Source of the DNA: Brevibacillus dissolubilis
Lineage (GTDB): Bacteria; Bacillota; Bacilli; Brevibacillales; Brevibacillaceae
NCBI RefSeq assembly: GCF_006170445.1
Contig: NZ_VCNA01000008.1
Coordinates: 1-64,000 of the forward strand
Direction of reading: 5' to 3'
Length of the DNA: 64,000 nt
Position 1 is the first letter of the stretch; each line of letters starts with the position of its first letter. A program made the translations under genes and the position numbers. This document shows positions 34,355 through 44,900 of this stretch, one piece after another. The notes beneath the pieces are model-generated. The model was not told the origin of the DNA and searched no databases. It was given only the letters and a program-made list of their open reading frames with translations.

Positions 34355-35290
34355 TTATTGATCCGCAATGGTGTTACGAAGCACACCAAGGCGGTCGATC
34401 TCACATTCAACGGTGTCACCGGGCAAAAGCCATGGTCGGTTCTCTGGGCCAAGCTCCAGAATACAACCAGTACCTACCGTCCCCGACCCGATCACATCCC
34501 CCGGATACAGGGTGCAATCTGCGGAAGCGCGGGCAATCAGCTCGGCAAACGTATAGTGGATATCTATCAGATTGCCGCGTGAGTACTCTTCGCCATTGAC
34601 GCGGGCTGTCATGGTCAGGTTGTAGCGGTTGCCCTTTTCTGTACGGGTGCAGACCTCTGCCAGCTCGTCGACGGTGAGCATGAATGGCCCCATCGAGGTA
34701 GCGAAGTCTTTTCCCTTGGCAGGGCCTAGGCCTACTTTGACCTCTTCCCGCTGGATGTCGCGAGCGCTCCAGTCATTCAAGATACAGAAGCCGGCAATAT
34801 AGGAATCCGCCTCCTCCAGCGGGATATCGCGTCCTTCGCGAGCGATCACGCAGGCAATCTCCAGCTCGTAGTCGAGCCACTGGGTTGCTTTCGGCCGTAC
34901 GAGTGTGTCCTCATGCCCAAGGAATGCCGCCGCATTGGAGAAGTAAAACACCGGGAAATCATACCACTCCGGCACCATCTCCAAGCCGCGTCTGCCCCGC
35001 GCTGTCTTCACATGCGCCTCGAACGCGTAAAAATCACGGAAGCTCAGTGGTCGCGGCAACGGCGAACCAAGCTTCACCATGTCATACGCAAGCGCAGCGT
35101 ACTTGCCTTCTTCGGCAGCCGCTTCTTGCAGGCGCGGCCCCCACTTGCTCCAATCCTCCAGGAGCCCCTGCAACGTAGCCGGTGCTCCCTCGACAGCCAC
35201 CGCGATATCCACAATCCCGTCACCGGAGATGAAGCCAGCACGCCATGGATCAGTGAGCGCCTCTTTTCGTTTAAAGGAAACGAGTTTCAT
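34355..35290 (-). CDS. Fumarylacetoacetate hydrolase family protein
   Basis: 311 residues of the FAH fold: DYELEIACVIAREGRDIPLEEADSYIAGFCILNDWSARDIQ, GPAKGKDFATSMGPFM and GDVIGSGTVGTGC. These contain the acidic metal ligands. With hmgA directly downstream, it most likely splits fumarylacetoacetate (or maleylacetoacetate) in tyrosine breakdown. GAGGAGGGG precedes ATG 35290, which I use instead of 35389. A folded leader (35332-35423) lies just upstream. Confidence 0.88.
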   Translation of the reverse strand: MKLVSFKRKEALTDPWRAGFISGDGIVDIAVAVEGAPATLQGLLEDWSKWGPRLQEAAAEEGKYAALAYDMVKLGSPLPRPLSFRDFYAFEAHVKTARGRRGLEMVPEWYDFPVFYFSNAAAFLGHEDTLVRPKATQWLDYELEIACVIAREGRDIPLEEADSYIAGFCILNDWSARDIQREEVKVGLGPAKGKDFATSMGPFMLTVDELAEVCTRTEKGNRYNLTMTARVNGEEYSRGNLIDIHYTFAELIARASADCTLYPGDVIGSGTVGTGCILELGPENRPWLLPGDTVECEIDRLGVLRNTIADQ

Positions 35291-35331
35291 GTCGATACAC
35301 CCCTCCTCTACACCATATGAAAAAATGAAAA

Positions 35332-35423
35332 AACCCAGTCCTCGATTAGTCTTCCTCGAAAAATGGGCAAACTTCCTCCGTCTGCACACATCATTCCAGT
35401 AAGACCATACGAAGCGCTGGGTT
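35332..35423 (-). other. Folded leader or terminator ahead of the homogentisate operon
   Basis: On the minus strand AACCCAG, CTTCG and GGTCTT pair with AAGAC, CGAGG and CTGGGTT at the other end, followed by TTTTTTCATTTTTT. The 92-base structure can terminate transcription. It may end the DUF3870 transcript or act as an attenuator of the homogentisate operon. The loop contains GTTTGCCC and CGAGGAAGACTAATCG, which recall the core motifs of elements A and B in a different order. Confidence 0.5.
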
Positions 35424-35509
35424 CTGCCTACTATGCAATGAGAACAAATCTTGTGACGGATTCATCCCCCATAGACAACCAGTCTGTACGTAACAGTCAG
35501 GTGGATCTG

Positions 35510-35857
35510 TTATGAAGTTGTAGTGGCTCCCTCCTGGTAACGGTCAATCGCCGCACGCAGCGCCTGAATGATCGCACCCTGTGCATGCACGAGCGCCCGT
35601 GTACGGATCGACTCCTGCAGCTTGTGCCAATCCTCCGGCAATCGGTGCCCGATCACCAGTCCGCGCAGGAACTGTTCAGTCAACCCCATCAAAAAGGTAA
35701 AGGAAGCGTCGACCACGGCTCCATCTGTGCTGTCGATGATCAGTGCACAGGCGAACACCTTCTGATTCTCAGACAACGGCGTCCCTTTGGGCAGTTGGGC
35801 AAAGCCTGTGACCAGTACGTATTTAGGATCTGCATATGTCGGTACGGATTGGTTCAT
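35510..35857 (-). CDS. DUF3870 protein
   Basis: 115 residues with the DUF3870 pattern: VLVTGFAQLPKGTPLSENQKVFACALIIDSTDGAVVDASFTFLMGLTEQFLRGLVIG. Family members occur near small-molecule catabolic genes; function is not established. GGAGGCAGGGAG precedes the ATG. It lies upstream of the homogentisate operon on the same strand, separated by the structure at 35332-35423. Confidence 0.75.
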   Translation of the reverse strand: MNQSVPTYADPKYVLVTGFAQLPKGTPLSENQKVFACALIIDSTDGAVVDASFTFLMGLTEQFLRGLVIGHRLPEDWHKLQESIRTRALVHAQGAIIQALRAAIDRYQEGATTTS

Positions 35858-36012
35858 GGCTCCCTGCCTCCTACCCTTCTATCATAATGGAAACGCTCTC
35901 AATTTTCTAGAGGGAATTGACTGAATTTTGATGAGGTATAGAGAAATGGGCTTGGGGTCATGTTATATCAAGACCAGACCTTACCATCATGTTGAACGGG
36001 AGTTGTGCAACC

Positions 36013-36258
36013 GTGAGTGAAAATGATAAAAACCAAGTGCCTAAGATCAATCTGTTTACTACCCCACAAAATATGGACACTCCATATATCACGGAATCCC
36101 AGGCAGATACCGATGAGATTAACCAAGCTCTACTTGAAGTGGACAGCGATGAGAATGAAGACCCCGGACGTGAATGGTTGTTGGATCAGTCTGCCGCTGC
36201 TTTTTTGGATTTGAGCGGGCTGACCAGTCGTGCTGCGGACAACCAGGGTCACGAGTAA
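36013..36258 (+). CDS. Acidic hypothetical protein (82 aa)
   Basis: GTG at 36013 with GGGAG 10 bases upstream is preferred to ATG 35989. The product is acidic and polar (EINQALLEVDSDENEDPG) and has no membrane segment or known motif. A hairpin with a T-run follows at 36289-36336. Confidence 0.5.
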   Translation: MSENDKNQVPKINLFTTPQNMDTPYITESQADTDEINQALLEVDSDENEDPGREWLLDQSAAAFLDLSGLTSRAADNQGHE

Positions 36259-36288
36259 GCTGACAAAAAAACGTTTGATTCAAACAAT

Positions 36289-36336
36289 ACCCGTCTCTTT
36301 GGTTCTCTTACGAAAATCAGGGCGGGTTCTTTTTTA
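36289..36336 (+). terminator. Probable intrinsic terminator
   Basis: ACCCG..CGGGT stem with a long loop followed by TCTTTTTT. Confidence 0.5.
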
Positions 36337-36438
36337 CCATGTAGGAGATACCAGTAGGATTTCTATTGAAGTCTACCCCCTTTTTCATTACAATTAGATA
36401 AATATCCACTACTATCAACCTTCGCAAAGGAGGCTGAA

Positions 36439-36786
36439 ATGTCGCATTCCTCGAAGTACCGCATTCATCTGATCATTATGATGATCGTGGCGCTCTTCTG
36501 CTCCCTAAGCATCAGCTCTCATTCTTCTATCATCCCATCTGATTCCGATTTCACATATTTGTCCAAAAAGACGGACGCCATCCACATGGTTTCCTCTTCG
36601 CATGCTGCCCGCAAGTTTGTGGGACTGAAAATTCAGTTGCTTCAAATCAAAAGCAATGATCGCATTCTCGTCTATGCCCTGCCGCTCTTGCTGGTCTCCT
36701 TTTTATTCTCCATCCAAATCAGGCTCAAGTGGCTCCATCTGATGCCCATCAAATACGGGTCGAAATTCGTGATCCGTCCCCTCTAA
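36439..36786 (+). CDS. Two-helix membrane protein (115 aa)
   Basis: Hydrophobic N-terminal segment LIIMMIVALFCSLSISS, a polar extracellular-type middle, then a second helix LVYALPLLLVSFLFSIQIRL and a basic tail. AAAGGAGG precedes the ATG. It is followed 39 bases later by a 41-residue membrane gene, with which it probably forms an operon. No recognised family. Confidence 0.6.
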   Translation: MSHSSKYRIHLIIMMIVALFCSLSISSHSSIIPSDSDFTYLSKKTDAIHMVSSSHAARKFVGLKIQLLQIKSNDRILVYALPLLLVSFLFSIQIRLKWLHLMPIKYGSKFVIRPL

Positions 36787-36825
36787 GGAAACGTTTTTTA
36801 CAAATTCCGAGGAGGTACGATAATC

Positions 36826-36951
36826 ATGAAATACACAAAAGAAGAAATCACCTTGATCCACAAGACCGTGAAGGAGTTAAAAGTCTTTGGGGCTGTTTTT
36901 GCCCTCCTTGTCGTCGGAATGCTGGCCGCTAAATATTTTTTGGAACTGTAA
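36826..36951 (+). CDS. 41-residue single-pass membrane peptide
   Basis: ATG at 36826 is preceded by GAGGAGGTACGATAATC. The product MKYTKEEITLIHKTVKELK has an amphipathic start, then VFGAVFALLVVGMLAAKYFLEL as one membrane helix. A terminator lies 18 bases after the stop codon. Good start and stop signals support it; the function is unknown. Confidence 0.6.
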   Translation: MKYTKEEITLIHKTVKELKVFGAVFALLVVGMLAAKYFLEL

Positions 36952-36968
36952 ATAAGCTGGAACGACAC

Positions 36969-36994
36969 ACAACACCGGGAATTTTCTGGTGTTG
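36969..36994 (+). terminator. Intrinsic terminator
   Basis: CAACACC/GGTGTTG hairpin with a GTTTTTATTTT tail. Confidence 0.75.
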
Positions 36995-37064
36995 TTTTTA
37001 TTTTCGCAAAATAGGAGCCCGGCAGATTCCCGAGCTCCATTTGTTCGATATCCTATTCTATTGT

Positions 37065-38270
37065 TTATTGAACTTCAAATTTCACGTTTCCGCAGGCACC
37101 ACCCGGAAGTACGTATGCAAAGTAGCTGTAACCATCAACATCGGGAGCTGGTAAAGCCATGGACCAAAAGCTGCCTGCTGTCGTAATTTTTGATGTAGTA
37201 TACCATCCTGTATTCTGTGTCCAAAGAGCAATTCTTCCGCCGCTGCCAGAGCAACTGGATGGAGAAGTTAGATTCGGGTAGATATTAAGCTTTCTACCGG
37301 CAGAGTTCTTCACACCGACCCAATACTCTACACCGTAATTTCCCATTATTTTATTTCGGCCCAACAATGTATTGCCGACCGTATCCGCATATTCATACTC
37401 ATTGGTATTCCCCTGTGCTTCGTAGCTGGAGAGGTAGAACGTATTGCCCGGATAATAGGTGTTGGCATCAATCCAAGCCTGACGCTGGCTATGCTTAAAG
37501 GTGCCACTTGTAAAACCAGTGTAGGAAGAGGTAGCTTGCGGGAAACTAAAAATCTTGCTGTCGAGGGTATTCGGATGGGCAAAATAGACTCTTGCCTTTA
37601 GACCACTAGAATTTGTTGACATCCATATTTTACCATTTCCAATATATCCATTTGGGAGGGAGGTATACATCAATACCTTGGTTTCACCAGGATTAATTGT
37701 CAATGTTTGATAATTGGTACTTTTTCCATAATCCACTTCAACTAGAGTCGACATATCGATCGTATAGCCCGCATTACGAATTGCCTTTTGACCAACATCC
37801 AAGGTTGCTACCGAACTGGATGTGTTCTTGACGGCAATTCCTAGTTTGACACCACTGAGACTCGAATTATTATGATGATAAAAATCTGCCACATACATCT
37901 CGTTGCTAAGAAGCGTGGTCTCAGTTGTGTATGACCCCCCTTGTGTATTGGTAAGATGTGAGCCCAGTATTGGTTCAGGATTATTTGAATAAATATAGTA
38001 AGTCCCCATTTGAGAAAAATTAATACCGTATGTAGTATCTGGAGTGATAACGTTTGAACTGCCGTTCTTCTGCTTTTCAACATTCTCTTGAATTCGTTTT
38101 TTCAAATGTTCCGGAAGTTCTACCGGACCTTGTTCCTGAATATCCTCAAACAACGGGACCTCGACACCCTGAGGCATTTGATCCTCCCCTGAATCATTAA
38201 CAGCTGCACTTGCTTGTCCTACTAACCCTGTAGCCAGGGCTAATGTAAGATAACTTGTTTTTTTAAGCAT
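37065..38270 (-). CDS. Secreted protein of unknown function (401 aa)
   Basis: A signal peptide (MLKKTSYLTLALATGLVGQASA|A) is followed by a charged, Pro/Glu-rich segment. Then comes a long Ser/Thr/Asn/Gly/Tyr-rich beta-type region with no cysteine-rich or catalytic motif I recognise. The codon use is more A+T-rich than its neighbours, which suggests more recent acquisition. GAGGGAG lies 9 bases upstream of ATG 38270. It stands alone. Confidence 0.7.
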   Translation of the reverse strand: MLKKTSYLTLALATGLVGQASAAVNDSGEDQMPQGVEVPLFEDIQEQGPVELPEHLKKRIQENVEKQKNGSSNVITPDTTYGINFSQMGTYYIYSNNPEPILGSHLTNTQGGSYTTETTLLSNEMYVADFYHHNNSSLSGVKLGIAVKNTSSSVATLDVGQKAIRNAGYTIDMSTLVEVDYGKSTNYQTLTINPGETKVLMYTSLPNGYIGNGKIWMSTNSSGLKARVYFAHPNTLDSKIFSFPQATSSYTGFTSGTFKHSQRQAWIDANTYYPGNTFYLSSYEAQGNTNEYEYADTVGNTLLGRNKIMGNYGVEYWVGVKNSAGRKLNIYPNLTSPSSCSGSGGRIALWTQNTGWYTTSKITTAGSFWSMALPAPDVDGYSYFAYVLPGGACGNVKFEVQ

Positions 38271-38462
38271 ATGGCTCAACTCCCTCTACATTAATGATGG
38301 AACGAGCTTAATTTTACATCTAGTGTATTATTATGTAAATATGGTTAATTATTACAAAATATTGAATCTGATTAAAAATATATATTTATATTCTTACGTA
38401 TCATTTCGTTCCTATGTGGGTGCGAGCTTTGAGATTATAGCAAATGAACCCGTCCCCATACC

Positions 38463-38503
38463 AAATACCCTGATTTGCGCTCTGATTGCGCTATCAGGGT
38501 ATT
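38463..38503. terminator. Intrinsic terminator
   Basis: AAATACCCTGAT/ATCAGGGTATTTT hairpin between the secreted-protein promoter region and the end of the rluA-type gene. The T-rich side is on the plus strand. Confidence 0.65.
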
Positions 38504-38539
38504 TTCGCTTTTCACTGTATTTCTTACTATTTCATTTCT

Positions 38540-39424
38540 CTAAGGCAACACCCGCACCATATCCTCCGGCATCGCCTCGACGAACTCCATCTGCTCTCCC
38601 GTCCGCGGATGGACAAACTCCAAGCGGTACGCATGCAGGGCCTGCCGCTCAAGCTCCTCCATGCTCCCGCCATACAGATCATCCCCCAAGAGCGGATGCC
38701 CGAGGTAGGCCATATGGACCCGAATCTGATGCGTCCGCCCTGTCTCTAGCTGCAGCTGCACCAGTGTCCGGTCGTCTCCGCGCGCCAGCACCTTGTAGTG
38801 AGTGATGGCTTCCTGACCATCCTCCCGTACCTCTCGCTCGATGATCGATGTCTCTTTTCGCCCGATCGGCGCATGGATTACACCCTCATCTGCTTCCACG
38901 ACGCCATGCACGACCGCCTGATAGGTCCGCTTCATCGTCCGTTCCTTTTGCATGCGGGAAAACTGATCATGTGCCCACTGGTTCTGCGCGATCAGGATCA
39001 ATCCGGTCGTGTCACGGTCGAGACGGCTGACTGGACGGAACTTGCGATTCTCTCCTTTTGACTGCCAATAAGCGACAACCCCGTTGGCAAGTGTTCCGCT
39101 CAGATGCATACCGGTCGGGTGGACGACCAATCCGGCTGGCTTGGCGATCAACAGCACGTCGTCATCCTCGTAGCGGATATCGAGCGGCATCGGTTCTGGT
39201 GCGAGTGTCTCCGATTCCTCTTCATCGAGCGTGATCGTGATGACATCGCCTGCTTTTAATTTATAGGTTACATAGACCGTCTCACCATTGACCTGGATAT
39301 CTCCGCTGTATTTGGCCCGGATCAGCAGACGGCGGGAGATGCCCTTACTGCGCTGGAGAAAATCTCGTAAAAAACGCCCCTCGTCTGTCTCCCTGGCGGT
39401 AAATTGCAGTAGTACTTGATCCAT
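38540..39424 (-). CDS. RluA-family pseudouridine synthase
   Basis: 294 residues. An S4-like N-terminal region (LRDFLQRSKGISRRLLIRAKYSGDIQVNGE) precedes the RluA catalytic domain. The domain has LLIAKPAGLVVHPTG, VSRLDRDTTGLILIA containing the catalytic Asp, and LETGRTHQIRVHMAYLGHPLLGDDLYG. It isomerises uridine to pseudouridine in rRNA or tRNA; the exact site is unknown. GAAGGAG precedes ATG 39424, used instead of 39571. Confidence 0.9.
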   Translation of the reverse strand: MDQVLLQFTARETDEGRFLRDFLQRSKGISRRLLIRAKYSGDIQVNGETVYVTYKLKAGDVITITLDEEESETLAPEPMPLDIRYEDDDVLLIAKPAGLVVHPTGMHLSGTLANGVVAYWQSKGENRKFRPVSRLDRDTTGLILIAQNQWAHDQFSRMQKERTMKRTYQAVVHGVVEADEGVIHAPIGRKETSIIEREVREDGQEAITHYKVLARGDDRTLVQLQLETGRTHQIRVHMAYLGHPLLGDDLYGGSMEELERQALHAYRLEFVHPRTGEQMEFVEAMPEDMVRVLP

Positions 39425-39488
39425 ATGTGTGTCTCCTTCGACATCTTGTAGATAGTACCATCCATTATACCTGAAAAAACCAAAAAAA

Positions 39489-39515
39489 GACCCAAGGGGC
39501 TCATCACCCAGGGTC
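39489..39515 (-). terminator. Intrinsic terminator of the chemoreceptor gene
   Basis: GACCC..GGGTC hairpin with TTTTTTT on the minus strand. Confidence 0.65.
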
Positions 39516-39554
39516 CTAACCGGATTCGTCTTTGCTGCTCTTGGCCGCAAGTCT

Positions 39555-40388
39555 CTACAGCTTGGAAGCAAACTGATTCAGTTTCTCAGACATCATCTTG
39601 ATCTCCTGCACGAAGTCAAAAATGTCATCTGTTGAAGACACCTGCTGATCCCCTACTGTCACGACCTTTTCGACCGACTGTTGGATCGAGTTCATGGCCT
39701 GTCTGATGCTGGACAAGGTGTCGCGGATTTTTTCTGTGGAGGATACGGTCTCCATCGAGAGCTTGCGGATTTCACTTGCGACTACGCTAAAGCCCTTCCC
39801 CATGTCTCCGGCACGGGCCGCTTCGATGGATGCGTTGAGTCCGAGCAGATTGGTCTGATCTGCCACTTTTTTGATAAAAGCCAGCACTTCATCCGTGTTC
39901 TTCACTTCATCTTGTGCCTGTTTAGACTGCGACAGAAGGGTCTGGCTCAATTCAGCCAATCTGTCTGCACCTTGGGATACATCGGCAACACGTTCGCTGG
40001 TTTGCTGCAGGGAATGCAGGATTTGGTCTGAGATCTTGAACAGCTCGCGCTCATTTTGACGGCGGACTGCAATTCCGATTGCACCTACAACTGTTCCCTT
40101 TATCCGAATCGGCGCTGCTTTCCCGGTGAATTCAATGCCGAACACATGCTCAGGAACTTCCGTTAAAATTTCACGGGCCTCATAAACCGCTGCATAGAGT
40201 GGCTCCTCCCGATGCAGCTTTTGACCTGCCTTCGCACCGATGTTGATCTGTTTGCCCGGAAAATACCCGACGAACTTTTCACGGTCGCATACCGCAATAG
40301 ACATGTCTACAGGTGATGCCGCTTGAATCAGGGGAATTACGGTGCAGATCATTTCGAATAAAGATTCCGTCGATGACAATAGAACCAC
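39555..40388 (-). CDS. Soluble methyl-accepting chemotaxis protein
   Basis: 277 residues with no membrane segment. The N-terminal sensor (about 1-120) has an [17 protein letters not shown] end as in cytoplasmic YfmS-like receptors. The C-terminal signalling hairpin contains the near-invariant tip [37 protein letters not shown]. It should signal to CheA from the cytoplasm. A TTG at 40379 with upstream AGAGGGTGG could be the true start instead of GTG 40388. No other chemotaxis gene is nearby. Confidence 0.85.
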   Translation of the reverse strand: MVLLSSTESLFEMICTVIPLIQAASPVDMSIAVCDREKFVGYFPGKQINIGAKAGQKLHREEPLYAAVYEAREILTEVPEHVFGIEFTGKAAPIRIKGTVVGAIGIAVRRQNERELFKISDQILHSLQQTSERVADVSQGADRLAELSQTLLSQSKQAQDEVKNTDEVLAFIKKVADQTNLLGLNASIEAARAGDMGKGFSVVASEIRKLSMETVSSTEKIRDTLSSIRQAMNSIQQSVEKVVTVGDQQVSSTDDIFDFVQEIKMMSEKLNQFASKL

Positions 40389-40476
40389 CCTCTTTCTTTT
40401 ATGTCGGGATTATTCTAATCATTACGATCATACTATGAATTCTGTCATCCTAAAAGACGAGAAAATAAAGGAAAAA

Positions 40477-40500
40477 AGTCCCCCTGAATCCAGAGGGACT
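40477..40500 (-). terminator. Intrinsic terminator of tpx
   Basis: AGTCCC..GGGACT hairpin followed by TTTTTTCC on the minus strand. Confidence 0.75.
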
Positions 40501-40517
40501 TGGTCGTAACGGATCGA

Positions 40518-41039
40518 TTACTTCGCTGCTTTCGCCGCTTCGATCGCTGCTTCGTAGTTAGGGTGTTGGCCTACAGCTGGTACGTACTCAGCGTATACCA
40601 CTTTGTCGTTAGCATCGATAACGAATACGGAACGAGCGAGGAGACGGAGTTCTTTGATCGCTACGCCGTAAGCGAGACCGAAGGAGAGGTCACGGTGGTC
40701 AGAAACCGTTTGAACTGCTTCGATGCCAGCCGCACCGCACCAGCGTTTTTGTGCGAATGGAAGGTCAACGGATACAGTCAGGATAGTTACGCCTTCGAGT
40801 TTTGCTGCTTCTTCGTTGAAGCGGCGGGTTTGTTGGTCGCATACGCCAGTGTCCAGGGAAGGAACAACGGAGATGATGCGAACAGTGCCTTTGGATGAAG
40901 CGAGGGTCACTGGGGAGAGGTCGTTAGCCAGAACAGTGAAGTCAGGAGCTTTGTCGCCTACTTTTACTTCTGCGCCGAGCAGGGTGACAGGTTGATCTTT
41001 AAAGGTAGTAACACCAGTACGTTCTACAGCAGTGGTCAT
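40518..41039 (-). CDS. tpx: Thiol peroxidase
   Basis: 173 residues, full length for the Tpx peroxiredoxins. The peroxidatic cysteine lies in [18 protein letters not shown]; the resolving cysteine lies in KRWCGAAG. It reduces hydrogen peroxide and alkyl hydroperoxides with thioredoxin. AAAGGAGG lies upstream of the ATG. Monocistronic, with a terminator at 40477-40500. Confidence 0.93.
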   Translation of the reverse strand: MTTAVERTGVTTFKDQPVTLLGAEVKVGDKAPDFTVLANDLSPVTLASSKGTVRIISVVPSLDTGVCDQQTRRFNEEAAKLEGVTILTVSVDLPFAQKRWCGAAGIEAVQTVSDHRDLSFGLAYGVAIKELRLLARSVFVIDANDKVVYAEYVPAVGQHPNYEAAIEAAKAAK

Positions 41040-41140
41040 GGAAAAATGGCCTCCTTTATGGTTCTATCCAAAATTGGAATATGTACGTGTTTTATCATAC
41101 ATGATCTTTCTAACGTTTTCACTATCAAATGTGTGAAAAA

Positions 41141-41674
41141 CTAATGTTTCATATGTAAATCTTTTGCCACAAACCGCTCCACCTTGGCGATCCGCTTGAC
41201 CTCGTGCTCAAATTCATAGTCACATTTTTTGTTCAGCTCATGACAGCGCAGGACAGCATGATACAAAGCGAAGGTGAAGTTGACTTTTTTCAGCTCATAG
41301 CGGGTGACGAGCATCTCGGGGTCCAGCCCGTTGACGATCTCCACCAGATAGTTGGAGCGGTCTCGCTTGCGGACGATAGGAGCCATATAGCCCATGTGCC
41401 GCAGGATCGCACCATAGTCAAAAATCCCCTGGTCATCAAAATCAAAGGTTTCATTGGTCCCAGCCAGCCGGGAGAACATGTCCCCAAGCGTATACATAGA
41501 CAAGTGCTCCGGTGCATTCATCGCCAGCACGGAGCCATCGTTATTGACAAAATACACTTTGTCACGGTAGGTAAAAATCAATTCATCCTCCGGCATCTCA
41601 TCCACATACAGCCAGCGCTGCTTCGGAATCAGCATCCGCCAGATGGTCGCCGGATCAGCGTGTAAAAGTTCCAT
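41141..41674 (-). CDS. Hypothetical protein (177 aa)
   Basis: A soluble mixed alpha/beta protein (WLYVDEMPEDELIFTYRDKVYFVNNDGSVLAMNAPEHL ... KVERFVAKDLHMKH) with no known motif. GGAGGGAG precedes ATG 41674, chosen over 41734. It lies between tpx and the divergent pyc. Function not recognised. Confidence 0.6.
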   Translation of the reverse strand: MELLHADPATIWRMLIPKQRWLYVDEMPEDELIFTYRDKVYFVNNDGSVLAMNAPEHLSMYTLGDMFSRLAGTNETFDFDDQGIFDYGAILRHMGYMAPIVRKRDRSNYLVEIVNGLDPEMLVTRYELKKVNFTFALYHAVLRCHELNKKCDYEFEHEVKRIAKVERFVAKDLHMKH

Positions 41675-41973
41675 CGTTCGCTCCCTCCTACTCTCCATTG
41701 TGGGCATTCCGTGTCCGTTCCATACTGTGGCCACTTCATTATAATGGAAATCAATACCGGGTGCTTCCCTGATTCAATCCTGTTGTTGTTGGGTAAAATA
41801 TCCCTTGTTATCAGATTCTGGGGTTTAATTCCGACTAATTTTGTTATCTTTAACGGGTAAATCAGTCACTTTTCGTAATAAAACACATGTACAAACTTGC
41901 GAAATTCTGTATATTTAAAAGAAACAGCAAATAATCATCAATCGATCTGACGCAGAGCCAGGAGGAGAGAAAC

Positions 41974-44900
41974 ATGCAAGATAAAAAAATTAGACGCCTG
42001 CTTGTAGCTAACCGTGGAGAAATTGCAATCCGGATTTTCCGTGCTGCCACTGAGCTTGGAATCCGTACGGTTGCAATCTACTCTGAGCAGGACAATGTCT
42101 CAATCCATCGCTTCAAAGCGGATGAATCGTACCTCGTTGGTGCTGGTAAAGGCCCGATTGAGGCGTACTTGGATATCGAAAGCATTATCGAGATCGCCAA
42201 GCGCAACGATATTGACGCGATCCATCCGGGTTATGGCTTTTTGGCGGAAAATGCGGAGTTTGCCCGTCGCTGCCAAGAAGAAGGGATTATTTTTATCGGA
42301 CCTGCTCCTGAATTGATTGATGCCTTCGGTGACAAGGTAGCCGCCCGCAAAATGGCGATTGAAGCCGGCATTCCAGTCATCCCAGGTACGGAGGAGCCGA
42401 TCGAGTCTCTCCAAGAAGCTATGCTGTTCGCAAAGGAAAACGGTTACCCGATCATCATCAAAGGGGTATCCGGCGGCGGTGGCCGTGGGATGCGGATCGT
42501 CCGCAGTCAGGAAGAGCTACAGGATGCACTTGACCGTGCCCGCTCTGAAGCACGCTCTGCTTTTGGGAATGCCAAGGTGTATCTGGAGCGTTATCTGGAG
42601 CAGCCAAAGCATATCGAAGTACAGATCATCGGGGATGCTCACGGCAATATCGTGCATCTCTATGAGCGTGACTGTTCGATTCAGCGCCGTCACCAGAAGG
42701 TGGTCGAGGTTGCACCAAGCATTTCTCTGTCCAAGCAGCTGCGCGAGGATATCTGTAACTCCGCTCTGCAACTGATGAAAGCAGCAGGCTACACCAACGC
42801 AGGTACTGTTGAATTTTTGCTGACTCCTGACCAGAAGTTCTACTTCATCGAGGTCAACCCACGTATTCAGGTGGAACATACGATCACTGAGCTGGTCACG
42901 GGTATTGATATCGTTCATACCCAGCTGTTGGTCGCAGAAGGCCACGCTCTGCACGGCTCTGAGATCAATATTCCTAAGCAAGAAGCAATCCCGCTGAACG
43001 GCTACGCCATCCAGTGCCGCGTCACAACCGAAGACCCGGAAAACGGCTTTGTCCCAGATACAGGCCGCTTGCTTGCGTACCGCTCTGGCGGTGGTTTCGG
43101 TGTGCGTCTCGACGGTGGCAACGGCTATCCGGGTGCGATCATCACTCCTTTCTATGATTCACTCCTGGTTAAAATCTCCACATACGCGTCTGACTTTGAG
43201 ACAGCGGCCAAGAAAATGTACCGTACCCTCCGCGAATTCCGTATCCGTGGGGTTAAGACGAACCTGCACTTCTTGGAGAACGTGGTATCCAACCCAGACT
43301 TCCTCTCCGGTCTATATGACACATCCTTTATCGACACCAAACCTGAGCTGTTCCATTTCCCTGGCCGTCTCGACCGTGGAACCAAGCTCCTCAACTATAT
43401 CGGCAACGTGATTGTCAACGGCTATCCAGGTCTTCATAAGGGAGACAAGAAGCCTCACTTCGAGACCCCTCGCATCCCAAAAACACCATTCTCCCAGCCG
43501 TATCCAGACGGCACCAAGCAGATTCTCGACCGTGAAGGCGCAGACGGCTTGGTCAAATGGATTCAGGCGCAAAAACAGGTGCTGGTCACTGACACCACCT
43601 TCCGTGATGCGCATCAGTCTCTGTTTGCGACCCGCGTGCGTACGTACGATCTCGCAGCCATCGCTGAAGCGACTGGCAAATACGGTTCAGACCTGTTCTC
43701 TCTGGAGATGTGGGGCGGTGCGACTTTTGACACCAGCATGCGATTCCTGAGTGAATCCCCGTGGGAACGCCTCAGCATCCTGCGTGAAAAAATCCCGAAC
43801 ATCCTGTTCCAGATGCTCCTGCGCGGGGCGAATGCGGTTGGCTACACCAACTACCCTGACAATGTCATCGAGTCATTCGTCAAGGAAGCGGCCCAGAACG
43901 GTATCGACGTCTTCCGGATCTTCGACAGCCTCAACTGGCTCGAAGGCATGAAGGTAGCGATCAACGCGGTACGCGAATCCGGTAAGGTCGCAGAAGCCGC
44001 CATCTGCTATACCGGCGACATCCAGGACCCAAGCCGCACCAAATACACCCTGAAATACTACATCGACCTCGCCAAAGACTTAGAAAAAGCCGGGGCCAAC
44101 ATCCTCGCGATCAAAGACATGGCAGGTCTCTTAAAGCCATATGCAGCCTACGAGCTGATCACCGCGCTCAAGCAAGAGATCGGCATCCCGATTCACCTGC
44201 ATACCCACGACACCTCTGGCAACGGCGGCGCGATGCTGCTCAAAGCGATCGAAGCAGGCGTCGATATCGTAGACGCTGCGGTCAGCTCCATGTCTGGCCT
44301 CACCTCTCAGCCAAGCCTGAATGCGCTGGTGGCTGCTCTTGAGCGCTCCGAGCGCGAGACAGGCCTGCCGCTGGATCACTTCAACAAGTTGTCCGACTAC
44401 TGGAACGACATCCGTCCGCTCTATCAGGGCTTTGCCAGCGACATGAACACCACCAATGCCGAGGTGTATGTCCACGAAATGCCGGGCGGTCAATACTCCA
44501 ACCTCGAACAGCAGGCCAAAGCCGTCGGTCTCGAAGGCCGTTGGGAAGAGGTCAAAAAGATGTACGCCAACGTCAACCTGCTGTTTGACGACATCGTCAA
44601 GGTAACCCCTTCCTCCAAGGTTGTCGGCGACATGGCCCTGTTCATGGTGCAAAACAACCTCACCGAAGAAAACATCTATGAAAAAGGCAAAGAGATCGAC
44701 TTCCCAGACTCTGTCATCCAATTCTTCCAAGGCTACCTCGGCCAGCCACCAGGGGGCTTCCCTGAGCGACTGCGCGACGTCGTCTTGAAAGGCCGCGACT
44801 TCTTCACCACCCGCCCAGGCGAGCTGATGGCTCCTGTTGATTTTGCCAAAGTCAAAGCGGAAATCGAAGAAAAAATCGAGCGTCCGGCAAGCGATCTGGA

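Noticed and set aside
35332-35423. Tyrosine T-box riboswitch
   Set aside because: The conserved T-box sequence AGGGTGGNACCGCG is absent.
38323-38805. 160-residue plus-strand ORF
   Set aside because: Its second half is the antisense of the RluA-type gene and is Pro/Ala/Arg low complexity; no ribosome site.
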